64,000 nt of DNA from Longispora albida DSM 44784 (GCF_000379825.1 NZ_KB903813.1:757333-821332); one strand, 5' to 3'; counted from the stretch's first letter, positions 41,800 through 51,612 are shown. The notes: a model not told the origin generated them from the sequence alone. Made by a program: numbers and translations.

Positions 41800-43890
41800 T
41801 TGTCAGACACGCCGTCGACCGTCGAGACCGAGATCGCCACCGAGCAGCAGTACGTGGACCGGGTGTACACCCGGCTGGACGAGCTGCGCGCCGAGGCGGT
41901 CGCCAACGAGGCAGCCGGCTACCGGCAGGTCGACGCGCGCACGCCCGGCGCGCTGGTCGAGCGGGATGCCTTCGTCTACCAGGCAGCCCGGAGGCTGCGC
42001 TCGCTGGACAGCGAGTACGAGGGGCTGGTCTTCGGCCGGCTCGACCTGTCGGAGGGCCGTAACCGGGTCCGCTACGTCGGCAGGCTCGGCCTGCGCGACG
42101 AGGCCATGAACACGCTGCTGGTGGACTGGCGCGCCCCGGCGGCGGCCCCGTTCTACCAGGCGACCCCCGAGCACCGGCTCAGCGTCATCCGCCGCCGCGT
42201 GATCCGGTCGAGCGGCCCGAAGGTACTCGGCGTCGAGGACGACCTGCTCGACCCGGAACTGGGCGAGGGCATGACCGTCATCGGCGACGGCGCGCTGATG
42301 GCGGCCCTGACCCGGGCGCGCAGCGCGCAGATGCGGGACATCGTCGCGACCATCCAGGCCGAGCAGGACAAGGCCGTCCGGGCACCCGGCTCCGGCGTCA
42401 CGCTGATCACCGGCGGCCCCGGTACGGGGAAGACGGCGGTCGCCCTGCACCGCGCCGCGTACCTGCTCTACTCGGACCGGCGCCGGTACGAGGGCGGCGG
42501 CGTGCTCGTGGTCGGCCCGTCCCCGGTGTTCATGACCTACATCGAACGGGTGCTCCCGTCGCTCGGCGAGAACGCGGTCACGCTCCGCTCCCTCGGTGAC
42601 GTCGTGGACGGCGTGCAGGCCACCCAGCACGACAACCCGCGGACGGCGGCGCTGAAGGGCTCGCTGGGCATCCGCTCGCTGCTGGTCAGGCTGGTCCGGC
42701 AGGCCCCGCCCGGTACGCCGCAGGAGCTGCGCCTGACCTATCGCGGGGAGGTGCTGCGGCTCGACGCGGCGACGTTGAAGGCGGCTCGCGCCCGGGTACA
42801 CGAAAGAGGAATCCTCCCGAATCACGGCCGCAACCGGGCAGCGGCGGCGCTCATCGCTGACCTGTGGCGGGTCTACCGCGACCGGCTGCGCAACGCCACA
42901 GTGGAGGAACGCGACTCCTTCGTCTCCGACATGAAGGAACGCAACGAGCTGCTCGAATTCGTCACCCGCTGGTGGCCGCAGCTCACGCCCCTCGACGTTC
43001 TCGGCTGGCTCCGCGACCCGGAGCTCGTCCGCCGCCTCGGCGGCCCGAGGGGGCTGACCTTCGCCGCAGAACCCTCCATCCAGGACATCCCGCTGCTCGA
43101 CGAGCTGCGGATGCTGCTCGGTGAGCCCCCGAAGCCGAAGCGCACCGACCCGTTCCACGTGATCGACGGCATCCGGGAGCTGACCACGGCCGCCGACCGT
43201 GAGTTCGCGTCCCGCCAGCCGATCGTCCGCAGCGAGAACTACGACGAGTACGCGCACGTCGTCATCGACGAGGCCCAGGACCTGTCGCCGATGCAGTGGC
43301 GGATGCTCGGCAGGCGCGGCAAGTACGCGAGCTGGACCATCGTCGGCGACCCGGCCCAGGCCTCCTGGGAGGACGCCGCCGAGGCCCGCAAGGCCCGCGA
43401 CCTGGCCACCGGCCGCACCAAGCGCCACACCTTCGAGCTGACCACCAACTACCGCAACTCCGCCGAGATCTTCAACGAGGCTGCCGCGATCGCCCGTCGC
43501 GGCTGGCCGGGGGTCCGGCTTCCTTCAGCGGTACGCACGACGGGGCTCGCCCCCTCCCACCGCGTCTCCGCCAACCCCAGGGAAGCGGTGCGCGCCGCAG
43601 CCGCCGAACTGCTGGACCGCCTCGAAGGCACGATCGGCGTCGCCTGCACCATGTCCCGCCGCGCCGAGGTGGCCGGCTGGATCGAGGGCCTCGACCCCGA
43701 GCGCCTCTTCGCGGTCGGCAGCCTCGAAACCAAGGGCCTGGAGTACGACGGCGTCGTCGTCCTCGAACCGGGCGACATCGCCACCGAGTCCCCCGCCGGC
43801 ATGCGCACCCTCTACGTCGTCCTCACCCGGGCCACCCAGGAACTCATCACGGTCGCCACGAGGCCGGACTGGCAGGAACTGCTGAATTAG
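41800..43890 (+). CDS. HelD-like UvrD-family ATPase
   Basis: 696 residues. N-terminal coiled-coil (ETEIATEQQYVDRVYTRLDELRAEA), then an SF1A ATPase with Walker A GGPGTGKTAVAL, motif II VVIDEAQDLSPMQW, GDPAQASW, TTNYRNSAEIF and C-terminal KGLEYDGVVVLEP. This matches actinobacterial HelD/HelR, which releases stalled RNA polymerase and can confer rifamycin tolerance, rather than DNA helicases. I see no rifamycin-associated element upstream. The TTG start at 41800 has GGAG 5 nt before it. Confidence 0.88.
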   Translation: MSDTPSTVETEIATEQQYVDRVYTRLDELRAEAVANEAAGYRQVDARTPGALVERDAFVYQAARRLRSLDSEYEGLVFGRLDLSEGRNRVRYVGRLGLRDEAMNTLLVDWRAPAAAPFYQATPEHRLSVIRRRVIRSSGPKVLGVEDDLLDPELGEGMTVIGDGALMAALTRARSAQMRDIVATIQAEQDKAVRAPGSGVTLITGGPGTGKTAVALHRAAYLLYSDRRRYEGGGVLVVGPSPVFMTYIERVLPSLGENAVTLRSLGDVVDGVQATQHDNPRTAALKGSLGIRSLLVRLVRQAPPGTPQELRLTYRGEVLRLDAATLKAARARVHERGILPNHGRNRAAAALIADLWRVYRDRLRNATVEERDSFVSDMKERNELLEFVTRWWPQLTPLDVLGWLRDPELVRRLGGPRGLTFAAEPSIQDIPLLDELRMLLGEPPKPKRTDPFHVIDGIRELTTAADREFASRQPIVRSENYDEYAHVVIDEAQDLSPMQWRMLGRRGKYASWTIVGDPAQASWEDAAEARKARDLATGRTKRHTFELTTNYRNSAEIFNEAAAIARRGWPGVRLPSAVRTTGLAPSHRVSANPREAVRAAAAELLDRLEGTIGVACTMSRRAEVAGWIEGLDPERLFAVGSLETKGLEYDGVVVLEPGDIATESPAGMRTLYVVLTRATQELITVATRPDWQELLN

Positions 43891-43900
43891 CTACGCCGGT

Positions 43901-43942
43901 GTCTCCTATTTTGTATACGGGCGAGCATGCAAAATAGGAGAC
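43901..43942 (+). terminator. Terminator after HelD-like gene
   Basis: GTCTCCTATTTTG (43901-43913) pairs perfectly with CAAAATAGGAGAC (43930-43942); 13-bp stem. Confidence 0.8.
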
Positions 43943-43953
43943 GCTGGCAGGTA

Positions 43954-43988
43954 TATCCACCCTATACTGGAAAGGTATAGGGTGGATA
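43954..43988. promoter_or_regulatory. Perfect palindrome upstream of hicAB
   Basis: TATCCACCCTATAC (43954-43967) and GTATAGGGTGGATA (43975-43988) are 14-bp perfect arms with a 7-bp spacer. The AT-rich core contains TATACT. Likely the autoregulatory operator of the toxin-antitoxin pair. Confidence 0.7.
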
Positions 43989-44000
43989 GACTCACTTCCT

Positions 44001-44204
44001 GTGAAGCGTAGAGATCTCCTTCGGCGGATGGCGAAGATCGCGGGTGAGCGTGGGAGGGTGCTGGAGCTGCACAGGGAGGGCGGCAGCCATTCCATCTACC
44101 GGATCGGCGGTAATCCGATGCCGATCGCGGTCCCCAGGCACACCGAGATCAGCGAACTCACGGCCCGGGGAATCCTCGACCTAGTCCGTAGGCTGTCGGC
44201 ATGA
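44001..44204 (+). CDS. hicA: HicA-type mRNA interferase toxin
   Basis: 67 residues, dsRBD-like fold. KRRDLLRRMAKIAGERGRV, the catalytic His in REGGSHSIYRIGG, and IAVPRHTEISELTARGIL are typical HicA blocks. It cleaves mRNA when free of antitoxin. GTG start at 44001. Overlaps hicB by ATGA, toxin first as usual. Confidence 0.93.
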   Translation: MKRRDLLRRMAKIAGERGRVLELHREGGSHSIYRIGGNPMPIAVPRHTEISELTARGILDLVRRLSA

Positions 44205-44611
44205 CCGGGAAGGAGCCGCAGGTGGAGCGCCATGAAATCAACGCCCGCGCCGAACGCAGCGGGAAGTGGTGGGCCGTCATGGCCGTCACGCCCGAGGGGC
44301 ACGAGATCCACACGCAGGCCCGGCGCCTGAGTCAGGTCGAGGCGATGGTCCGTGACGCCGTCGCGCTGGCCTGCGAGTGGCCGGAGGAAACCATCGGCGT
44401 CCAGGTGGAGATCGTCCTGCCCGAGTCGTTCACGGTCGAGATCGCCCAGGCCAGGTCGCTGCGTGAGCAGGCGGAAGAGACCAACCGCCGTGCTGCGGAG
44501 GCCATGCGGAAGGTGACGCATCACCTGGCCGAGGAGGGATTCTCCCTGGCTGAGATCGCGATGACGCTCGGAGTGTCAAAGGCCAGGGCGCAGCAGCTCG
44601 CCGCCGTCTGA
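44201..44611 (+). CDS. hicB: HicB-type antitoxin
   Basis: 136 residues. N-terminal partial RNase H-like HicB fold (INARAERSGKWWAVMAVTPEGHEIHTQARRL), then a helix-rich linker and a C-terminal HTH (FSLAEIAMTLGVSKARAQQLA) for DNA binding. Neutralises HicA and should bind the palindrome at 43954. The module's G+C looks lower than neighbours, suggesting acquisition. Confidence 0.88.
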   Translation: MTGKEPQVERHEINARAERSGKWWAVMAVTPEGHEIHTQARRLSQVEAMVRDAVALACEWPEETIGVQVEIVLPESFTVEIAQARSLREQAEETNRRAAEAMRKVTHHLAEEGFSLAEIAMTLGVSKARAQQLAAV

Positions 44612-44625
44612 GCGGGCTCTTCAGG

Positions 44626-45609
44626 TCAGAACCGGAACGAGGCTTCGACGGGGCGGTGGTCGCTGGCTGTCGAGCCGAGTACGCGGGTGCCGGTGATGGT
44701 CAGGCCCCGGGACAGGACGTGGTCGAGGCGGACCAGGGGCAGCTCGGCCGGCCACGTGAAGCCGAAGAAGCTGCCGGCCTCGCGCTGGGCCTCGGTGAGC
44801 TGGCTGGTGAGCTCGCCGAGGCTGCGGTCGGTACTCGCCGTGTTCAGGTCCCCGGCCAGGATCAGGCGGCGGGCCGGGTCGGCGGCGATCGCTGCGGACA
44901 GGGCGCGCAGGGTGTCGTCCCGGCGCTGGCTGGCCAGGCCGCCGGCGCCCAGCCGGATGGAGGCCAGGTGCACGACGTACAGGGTGACCTGGCCCTTCGG
45001 GGCGGTGACCGTCATCCGGATCGCCCGGACCCAGCCCATGCCGATGTCCACCGGGCGGACGTCGGACAGCGGGTACTTGCTGTAGACGGCCAGGGTGCCG
45101 CGCTCGGTGCGGTTGCGGTAGGTGCTGTCGAGTTCACTGTGGAACTTCACCGAGGCGTCGCCCGTGACCTCCTGGAGGGCGATCACGTCGGCGTCAGCCT
45201 CGCGGAGCGCGCGGCCGGTCGCCGCCGGGTCGGGGTTGGCCGCGTAGACGTTGTGGGAGAGGACCCGCAGGTCGGCCGATCCGCCCGCGCCACGCGGCAG
45301 GAGGGCGGGGCCGAAGAGGGCGACCCAGGCCAGTACCGACAGCGTTGCGGCGATCATGGCCGGGCGGCTCCGGAAGAACACCGCGATCGCGCCGAGGATC
45401 GCCAGCGGCACGCCCAGCCAGGGCAGGAAGCTCTCGACGAGCGAGCCGATGCCGTAGCCGTCCGGGATCCACCTGTGCCCGAGCATCAGGGCCGTGACCA
45501 GCACGATCATGACCGTCAGGACCAGGGGACCGACAAAGCCCGGCTCTTCCGGCGCCGGGGCGGGCGCTGGCGGGACCGGGCTGGGCGGGGCGGCGGGACG
45601 GCGGGCCAT
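44626..45609 (-). CDS. Membrane-anchored endonuclease/exonuclease/phosphatase-family protein
   Basis: 327 residues. A Pro/Ala-rich head and three membrane helices (~25-95), then an EEP (DNase I-like) domain: VLSHNVYAANPD, VIALQEVTGD, AGDLNTAS, LDHVLSRG and the C-terminal SDHRPVEASF. Metal-dependent phosphodiester or phospholipid hydrolase facing outside; substrate unknown. TAACGT lies 8 nt before the ATG. Confidence 0.9.
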   Translation of the reverse strand: MARRPAAPPSPVPPAPAPAPEEPGFVGPLVLTVMIVLVTALMLGHRWIPDGYGIGSLVESFLPWLGVPLAILGAIAVFFRSRPAMIAATLSVLAWVALFGPALLPRGAGGSADLRVLSHNVYAANPDPAATGRALREADADVIALQEVTGDASVKFHSELDSTYRNRTERGTLAVYSKYPLSDVRPVDIGMGWVRAIRMTVTAPKGQVTLYVVHLASIRLGAGGLASQRRDDTLRALSAAIAADPARRLILAGDLNTASTDRSLGELTSQLTEAQREAGSFFGFTWPAELPLVRLDHVLSRGLTITGTRVLGSTASDHRPVEASFRF

Positions 45610-45643
45610 GTCTGTCGACGTTAGCGGGTCCCCGTACGGGGTG

Positions 45644-45672
45644 GCGGGTACTCCCGGAACGGAAATACCCGC
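45644..45672 (-). terminator. Short hairpin after leftward membrane-protein gene
   Basis: GCGGGTA (45644-45650) pairs with TACCCGC (45666-45672). Weak but correctly placed, downstream of the gene ending at 45695. Confidence 0.4.
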
Positions 45673-45694
45673 AAAAGCCCCAGAAAAGCAGGGA

Positions 45695-46792
45695 TCAGGC
45701 GACGGCTGGCTGGGCTAGGCGGCGGCTCGGTGCCGGTGCCCGGCGGATCAGGTACTCGGCGGCGGCCCACAGCACGAGCAGCGCCGGGATCACGTACAGG
45801 ATCGAGGCGTAGGCGACCGGCGGGGCTTCGAGCAGCCGGTCCTGGAGCCACAACCCGCCGTACAGCGCCGCGGGCGCGGCCACGGCCCCGGCGACCTTCG
45901 CGGCCCCTGGCAGCAGGAACGCGAGATCCACGGCCACGGCACCGGCCACCAGCGCGAAGGGCACAGTGGACGGCGGGAAGTCCGTACCGGTCAGCAGCAG
46001 CCAGGCCACGGCACGGTACGCGACGTAGATGCCGGCGACGGCTGTGGCGGCCCAGGGGCGCGCGATCAGGTACCGGGCGGCGATCAGCACGATCAGCCCG
46101 GCGACGCCGGCCCACACCGGATACACCCAGGACTCGACGGGCATCGCGAAGTTGAGGACGGCCTCGCGGTCGACGGGACGCGAGATCTGGTTCGCGGCGA
46201 ATTCGAGGAGGCTCGGCTCGGCGTAGGGCGCGCCACGGTCCCAGGCGGCGATGGACAGCACGCCGTACTCCTGGTGCTGGTTGGGGAACAGCACGTTCTC
46301 CAGGAAGAACAGCCAGAAGGCCACGGCGAGGAACGGGGCGTTGCCGTTGCGGTACCAGCCCCAGATCACCCCGGCGATCATCATCGCGGTCCCGATGTAG
46401 AGCAGCGCGTGGCTGTAGCTCCACGACGTGATGTCGAGCCCGTTGATCTCGTGGTTGAGCAGGTCGATCGGGATGGCGATCAGGAAGACGGCCGTGCCGG
46501 ACTGGACGAGGCGCAGCGCTGCCTTGTCCATGCCGAAGCCGGTGTAGCTGTGGAACAGGACCAGCGCGATGGCCAGCATGGTGCCGGTGGTGTTCAGCAG
46601 GTGCGGCGGGGCCAGGTCGTCGCGCAGCCACTTGAAGTGCCAGGACACGTCCCAGGAGGCGCCGAGCATCTTGAGCAGCAGTGCGAGCGCCCACAGCCGG
46701 TAGACGAGCTGGAGAAGTTCCTCGTGCTCGGCGGGCCCCGGGCCGGCCTTGGCCAGCTCGATCTTGGCTTTCGCCTGGTCGATCACGTTCAC
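45695..46792 (-). CDS. Multi-pass membrane protein, unknown
   Basis: 365 residues with about nine to ten membrane helices; rich in Trp and His near helix ends (GASWDVSWHFKWLRDDLAPPHLLNTTG split between helices, FPNQHQEYG, SYSHALLYIG). No catalytic signature I recognise. The conserved-looking polar residues in helices suggest a transporter or a metal/heme-binding role. The GTG at 46792 has GGAGG 6 nt upstream. Confidence 0.75.
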   Translation of the reverse strand: MNVIDQAKAKIELAKAGPGPAEHEELLQLVYRLWALALLLKMLGASWDVSWHFKWLRDDLAPPHLLNTTGTMLAIALVLFHSYTGFGMDKAALRLVQSGTAVFLIAIPIDLLNHEINGLDITSWSYSHALLYIGTAMMIAGVIWGWYRNGNAPFLAVAFWLFFLENVLFPNQHQEYGVLSIAAWDRGAPYAEPSLLEFAANQISRPVDREAVLNFAMPVESWVYPVWAGVAGLIVLIAARYLIARPWAATAVAGIYVAYRAVAWLLLTGTDFPPSTVPFALVAGAVAVDLAFLLPGAAKVAGAVAAPAALYGGLWLQDRLLEAPPVAYASILYVIPALLVLWAAAEYLIRRAPAPSRRLAQPAVA

Positions 46793-47134
46793 TGCTGCCG
46801 TCCTCCATGTGTCTTTGCCGACACAGTCTGGCCTACCACTCGGTAAAAGAACATCCGGGGAAACCCGTGCGTACTCAGTGCGACTAGCTGACTACTGTAC
46901 GCAGGTCATTGTGTCGGATGCCTGACAGTGCGACCGAAAAATGCCGTCAACTGGACTTTGTGGACGGCTGAATGGGCGTTCAGGCATTGTGCAAGCCCTT
47001 GTCGGAACGGCAGGCTGCGCGGCGGGACGCCATATCGACGTCCTTGCGCCCCGAGGCCCGGCCTGTGGCTGCCGAGGCGCAGCCGGCTTGCCGGACCCCC
47101 GCTGGCGCAGCAGAACACAGTAGGGGGTTCTTCA
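46793..47134. other. Intergenic region, 342 bp, divergent promoters
   Basis: Between the leftward membrane-protein gene and the M36 protease. Holds an inverted pair GCCGACACA (near 46815) and TGTGTCGG (near 46911) 90 bp apart that could be operator half-sites. No coding region with a credible start. Confidence 0.35.
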
Positions 47135-50068
47135 ATGGCAGTACCCTCAGCGTCGCCGTCCAGGCGGCGTATGCGCAGCCGGCTGATCCCCGCCGTGGCG
47201 ACGGTCGTCGCCGTCGCGGCCATGCCTGCTGTCGCGTTCGGCGGCCCCGCCGAGCCGGGCCAGCAGGGCGCGAAGTCGCCGCTGTCCTCGTTCGGCGAGA
47301 CCGCCCGCGGGGACAAGGGGGAGTTCTACGACGCCCGCAGCGCGGCGGAGAACGGCAAGGCCCTGCAGCGCAACGCGACCAAGATCGCGGCGCAGCCCCG
47401 GGCGGGCCTTTCGGCCCTCAAGAGCGATCTCGGCGTCGAGGGGGTAGTCGAGCTCGACTCGCTGACCGGCACGTTCCGCCAGGTCAGCAAGCTGGACGGT
47501 TTCCTGACCGGCCCGAGCAAGGCCGCTCCGGACGCCATCGCGCTCAACTACCTCCGTGACCACACCAGCGCCTTCGGCCTGTCCGCCTCGGACATCAACC
47601 GGATGAGCCTGCGCAAGGTCTACGTCGACGTCGCCGGCAACAGCCACCTGTCGTTCATCCAGACGGTGGACGGCGTGCCGGTCTTCGGCAACGGCTACAA
47701 GGCGCACGTCAGCAAGAACGGTGAGCTGATCTCGATCGACGGCTCGCCCCTCGCCGCGCTGCCCGCCAGCCTGCCGGCCGGCAAGCTCACGGCAGCCACC
47801 GCCCGCGACAAGGCGATCGCCAACGTCGGCGGCCAGGCCAAGTCCTCCGCCGTCGTCAAGACGGCCGGCTCCTCGCAGCAGACCACCTTCGCGAGCAACG
47901 AGTTCGCGCAGAAGGTCGTGTTCCAGACCGTCTCCGGCCCGCGCTCCGCGTGGGAGACGATCATCTACCCCGGCAAGGACGAGTCGTACACCGTCGTCCT
48001 GGACGCCGAGACCGGGGCGGTCCTCTACCGCCGCAGCCTCACGTCGCACTACGGGGACGACGAGGCCCACGGCAGCGTGTTCGAGCAGTTCCCCGGCGCG
48101 CTCCGGGGCGGTGACACGCAGATCCAGAACCTGCGTGGCCTGCCGAAGGACGCGACCAAGCTCTCGGGCAACATCGGTCACGTCTACCTCGACCTGAACG
48201 ACGACAACGCCGCCAACCCGAACGAGGAAGTCGGCCCCGCCGGGCCGGGCGGGAACTTCGTGTACCCGTTCACCAACTTCATCAAGCAGGTCGGCGCCCC
48301 GTGCTCCAGCCACTACCAGTGCTCGTGGAACCCGAACGAGTCCGGCTCGTGGCAGGTGAACGCCAAGCAGAACGCCGTCCAGATGTACTACTTCCTGGGC
48401 CGCTTCGGCGAGCACCTGGAGCAGTCCCCGATCGGCTTCACCCGTGAGGCCGGCAACTTCGACAGCCGTGACGGCGACGGTGTCCAGGGCCAGGCGATGG
48501 ACGGTGCCAACACCGCCAGCGGCATGCCCGACGGCAACCACGCCAACAACGCGAACATGTCGACCCCGCCGGACGGTTTCGCCCCGCGGATGCAGATGTA
48601 CCTGTTCTACAACGACGGCAGCTTCCCGTGGACCGCTGCCAACAGCGGTGACGACGCCAGCATCCTGTACCACGAGTTCGGCCACGGCCTGTCCAACCGG
48701 CTCGTGGTGGACGCGCTCGGCCGTTCGACGCTCGGCAACATCCAGGCCGGCGCGATGGGCGAGGCGTGGAGCGACTGGTACGCGATGGACTTCCTGGTCG
48801 GCGAGGGCTACACCAACGACCGCAAGCTGGTCGGTGACGTCCGCACCGGTGAGTACGTCGGCCACGGCCTGAACTCCGTGCGCTCGCAGCCGATCGACTG
48901 CAAGGTGGGCTGGACCGCCGAGCAGGGCTGCCCCGGCACCGCTGGCGCGGGCCCCGGCGGCTACACCTACGGCGACTTCGGCAAGGTCCGTGGCGTCCCG
49001 CAGGTGCACGCCGACGGTGAGATCTGGTCGGAGACCCTGTGGGACCTGCGCCGGGACATCGGTTCCGAGCTGTCCCGCTCGCTGGTCACCCGGGGCATGG
49101 AGCTGGCTCCGGCCAACCCCTCCTACCTCGACATGCGCAACGCCATCCTGCTGGCCGACCGGGCCATCTACGGCGGTGCGAACAGCGCCAAGATCTGGCA
49201 GGTCTTCGCCGCCCGCGGCATGGGTTTCTTCGCTGCCGCGTTCAACGGCGACGACTCGGCTCCGGCTGAGGACTTCAGCACCCCGCCGCCGGCCGGCACC
49301 GCCAAGGTGACCGTGTCGGGCCAGGTCGTCAACGCCAGCAACGGCGCGCCGATCGCCGGTGCGCTGGTCTCCTTCGCCGGGCACCCGGCCGCCACCGGCG
49401 GCAGCCTGCAGACGGTGACCGACGCCAGCGGCAACTACTCGGTGCAGGTCGTGCCGGGCACGTACAAGAAGTTCAACGTGAGCGGCGCTGGCTACGAGGT
49501 CGTCAGCACCACGCTCGTGGTGACGAGCAGTGGCGCGACGGCCAACTACTCGCTGGTCCGTGACTGGGCCGCCGAGGCTGGTGGCGCGACGATCGCTGGC
49601 TTCAACGGCGACGACTACGACATGTTCGGCTGCGGCCCGCGTGCCCTGATCGACCAGTCGCAGGGCGGTGGCTGGAGCTCGGACGTGATCCTGACCCCGG
49701 GTGGTGGCTTCGAGTCGCGGTTCGCCGTGATCAAGCTGCCGCAGGCGATCGACATCGCGGACATCAAGATCAACCCGTCGAACACCTGTGGCGACGCCGG
49801 CAGCTCCTCGACCGGTGCGTACAAGGTGGAGACCTCGGTTGACGGCACCACCTGGACGCTCGCGAGCAACGGCACCTTCGGTGTCGCCAACCGCAACAAG
49901 ATGAACAGCGTGACGCTGGCCGGCGGGACGACCGCAGGCGTGAAGTTCGTCAAGTACACGATGCTGACCAGCCAGGTCCCGGTCATCGGCGGCTCCTGCC
50001 CCGGTCCGTTCACCGGCTGCCAGTTCGTGGACTCCGTCGAGCTCGCGGTCTACGGCAACGCCAGCTAG
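47135..50068 (+). CDS. Secreted M36 (fungalysin-like) metallopeptidase
   Basis: 977 residues. Signal peptide ~1-38, an FTP-type propeptide to ~300 (HLSFIQTVDGVPVFGNGYKAHVSKNG), then the M36 catalytic domain: zinc motif HEFGH (513-517), third ligand E543 in GEAWSDW. A CarboxypepD-regulatory-like beta domain (VSGQVVNASNGAPIAGALVSF) follows near 730, and a C-terminal ~140-residue discoidin-like carbohydrate-binding domain. Degrades extracellular protein. ATG 47135 has AGGGGG 8 nt upstream; earlier in-frame starts add a non-signal sequence. Confidence 0.94.
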   Translation: MAVPSASPSRRRMRSRLIPAVATVVAVAAMPAVAFGGPAEPGQQGAKSPLSSFGETARGDKGEFYDARSAAENGKALQRNATKIAAQPRAGLSALKSDLGVEGVVELDSLTGTFRQVSKLDGFLTGPSKAAPDAIALNYLRDHTSAFGLSASDINRMSLRKVYVDVAGNSHLSFIQTVDGVPVFGNGYKAHVSKNGELISIDGSPLAALPASLPAGKLTAATARDKAIANVGGQAKSSAVVKTAGSSQQTTFASNEFAQKVVFQTVSGPRSAWETIIYPGKDESYTVVLDAETGAVLYRRSLTSHYGDDEAHGSVFEQFPGALRGGDTQIQNLRGLPKDATKLSGNIGHVYLDLNDDNAANPNEEVGPAGPGGNFVYPFTNFIKQVGAPCSSHYQCSWNPNESGSWQVNAKQNAVQMYYFLGRFGEHLEQSPIGFTREAGNFDSRDGDGVQGQAMDGANTASGMPDGNHANNANMSTPPDGFAPRMQMYLFYNDGSFPWTAANSGDDASILYHEFGHGLSNRLVVDALGRSTLGNIQAGAMGEAWSDWYAMDFLVGEGYTNDRKLVGDVRTGEYVGHGLNSVRSQPIDCKVGWTAEQGCPGTAGAGPGGYTYGDFGKVRGVPQVHADGEIWSETLWDLRRDIGSELSRSLVTRGMELAPANPSYLDMRNAILLADRAIYGGANSAKIWQVFAARGMGFFAAAFNGDDSAPAEDFSTPPPAGTAKVTVSGQVVNASNGAPIAGALVSFAGHPAATGGSLQTVTDASGNYSVQVVPGTYKKFNVSGAGYEVVSTTLVVTSSGATANYSLVRDWAAEAGGATIAGFNGDDYDMFGCGPRALIDQSQGGGWSSDVILTPGGGFESRFAVIKLPQAIDIADIKINPSNTCGDAGSSSTGAYKVETSVDGTTWTLASNGTFGVANRNKMNSVTLAGGTTAGVKFVKYTMLTSQVPVIGGSCPGPFTGCQFVDSVELAVYGNAS

Positions 50069-50088
50069 TCAGTACTGAGTAAAGGCCC

Positions 50089-50119
50089 AGGCCCGGTCCC
50101 CGTCACGGGGGCCGGGCCT
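50089..50119 (+). terminator. Terminator after M36 gene
   Basis: AGGCCCGG-t-CCCCG (50089-50102) pairs with CGGGG-g-CCGGGCCT (50106-50119), 3-nt loop. Confidence 0.8.
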
Positions 50120-50202
50120 GCGGTCATTCATGGACATGGGTACATCTGGGCATCGAATTTCGCTAGGGTTCCGGCATTCCCCTCTAGAGTGGAGTGTCGA
50201 CT

Positions 50203-51612
50203 ATGTCCTTACGCAGAGCGGCTGTGGCGCTGGTCGCCGCCTCGGGGCTCGTGCTGTCCATGACGGCGGCGAGCTCCGGCAAGGAGCCGGTGCCCGGAGC
50301 CGCCGGCATCGGTGACTCCTACTACCCCGACTACGGCAACGGCGGCTACGACGTCGAGCACTACGACATCGACGTCGCCTACACCCCGGCCACCGACCAC
50401 CTGAGCGGCAGGGCCACGATCAAGGCCCGCGCGACCCAGCAGCGGCTCAAGAGCTTCAACCTCGACTTCGCCCTCGACGTGAGCGCTGTCAGCCTGAACG
50501 GCAAGCCGGTGGCCTTCCGCAAGGAGGGCGCGCACGAGATCGTCGTGACGCCCGACTGTGAGCTGAAGCGGCACGAGAAGTTCACCGTCGTCGTCGAGTA
50601 CTCCGGCGTGCCCTCCACGGTCAAGGTGGACGGCTTCACGTCGTGGAAGCGGACCGGTGACGGGGCGCTCGCCGTGAACGAGCCGGAGATCTCCTGGTGG
50701 TGGTACCCGAGCAACGACCACCCGCTCGACAAGGCACTCTTCGACGTGTCGGTCACCGTGCCGGACGGCGTGGAGGCGATCAGCAACGGCGTCCTGACGG
50801 GTGCCCCGGTCAGCTCGGGCGGCAGGACGACGTGGGACTGGCACTCGGCGAAGCCCCAGGCGACGTACCTGACGTTCCTTGCGATCGGCCAGTACGAGAT
50901 CGAGACGAGCACCGCGCCGAACGGGCAGCTGGTCTACAACGCCTACTCGGAGAACCTGGGCGCGCTGAAGGAGAACGCGAAGGTCTCACTGCGGCGTACC
51001 GCCGAGGTCGTGCAGTGGGGCGAGTCGATGTTCGGGCCTTACCCGTACGAGGCCCAGGGTGGTGTCGCGGGGCCGCTGGACGGCATCGGTTTCGCGCTGG
51101 AGACACAGACGCGGCCGGTCTACGGGTACCGCTTCTGGCAGAACGGGCCGAACGTGTCGGTCGTGGTGCACGAGATCGCGCACCAGTGGTTCGGTAACTC
51201 CGTGTCGGTGGCGGACTGGAAGTACATCTGGCTGTCTGAGGGGTTTGCCCGTTACGCGGAGTGGTTGTGGATGGAGACGCACGGCGGTGACACCGCGCAG
51301 CTCTCCTTCGAGAACGCCTACAACCGTTTCCCGGCGGACAATCCGTTCTGGCAGGTGCTCCCGGGCGATCCCGGGCCGGACAACCAGTTCTCCGGCGCGG
51401 TCTACAACCGGGGCGCGATGGCGCTGCACGAGATCCGGCTGGCGCTGGGCGACCAGAAGTTCTTCGCCGTGCTCAAGGGCTGGACGAAGCACAAGCAGCA
51501 CAAGAACGCCACTATCGCCGAGTTCAAGGCGTACGCGGAGCGACTGTCCGGAAAGGACCTGACTCCGGTGTTCGACACGTGGCTCTACTACAAGGGCCGC
51601 CCGGTGCGGTAA
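50203..51612 (+). CDS. Secreted M1-family aminopeptidase
   Basis: 469 residues. Signal peptide ~1-25; N-terminal beta saddle (VEHYDIDVAYTPATDHLSGRATI); catalytic domain with zinc motif HEIAHQWFGN (H323, E324, H327) and E346 (WLSEGFA). The substrate-binding GAMEN motif is replaced by GFALETQ, a variant seen in actinobacterial M1 enzymes. Much shorter than PepN (~850 aa), lacking the C-terminal helical domain. Follows the M36 endopeptidase gene; together they could digest protein to amino acids. Confidence 0.93.
   Translation: MSLRRAAVALVAASGLVLSMTAASSGKEPVPGAAGIGDSYYPDYGNGGYDVEHYDIDVAYTPATDHLSGRATIKARATQQRLKSFNLDFALDVSAVSLNGKPVAFRKEGAHEIVVTPDCELKRHEKFTVVVEYSGVPSTVKVDGFTSWKRTGDGALAVNEPEISWWWYPSNDHPLDKALFDVSVTVPDGVEAISNGVLTGAPVSSGGRTTWDWHSAKPQATYLTFLAIGQYEIETSTAPNGQLVYNAYSENLGALKENAKVSLRRTAEVVQWGESMFGPYPYEAQGGVAGPLDGIGFALETQTRPVYGYRFWQNGPNVSVVVHEIAHQWFGNSVSVADWKYIWLSEGFARYAEWLWMETHGGDTAQLSFENAYNRFPADNPFWQVLPGDPGPDNQFSGAVYNRGAMALHEIRLALGDQKFFAVLKGWTKHKQHKNATIAEFKAYAERLSGKDLTPVFDTWLYYKGRPVR

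Noticed and set aside
41803-43428. 541-codon leftward frame under the HelD-like gene
   Set aside because: Mirror of the ATPase coding strand; no start signal or domain.
47147-49384. 745-codon leftward frame under the M36 gene
   Set aside because: The opposite strand encodes a clear M36 peptidase with signal peptide and zinc motif; the frame is a mirror of its codon bias.
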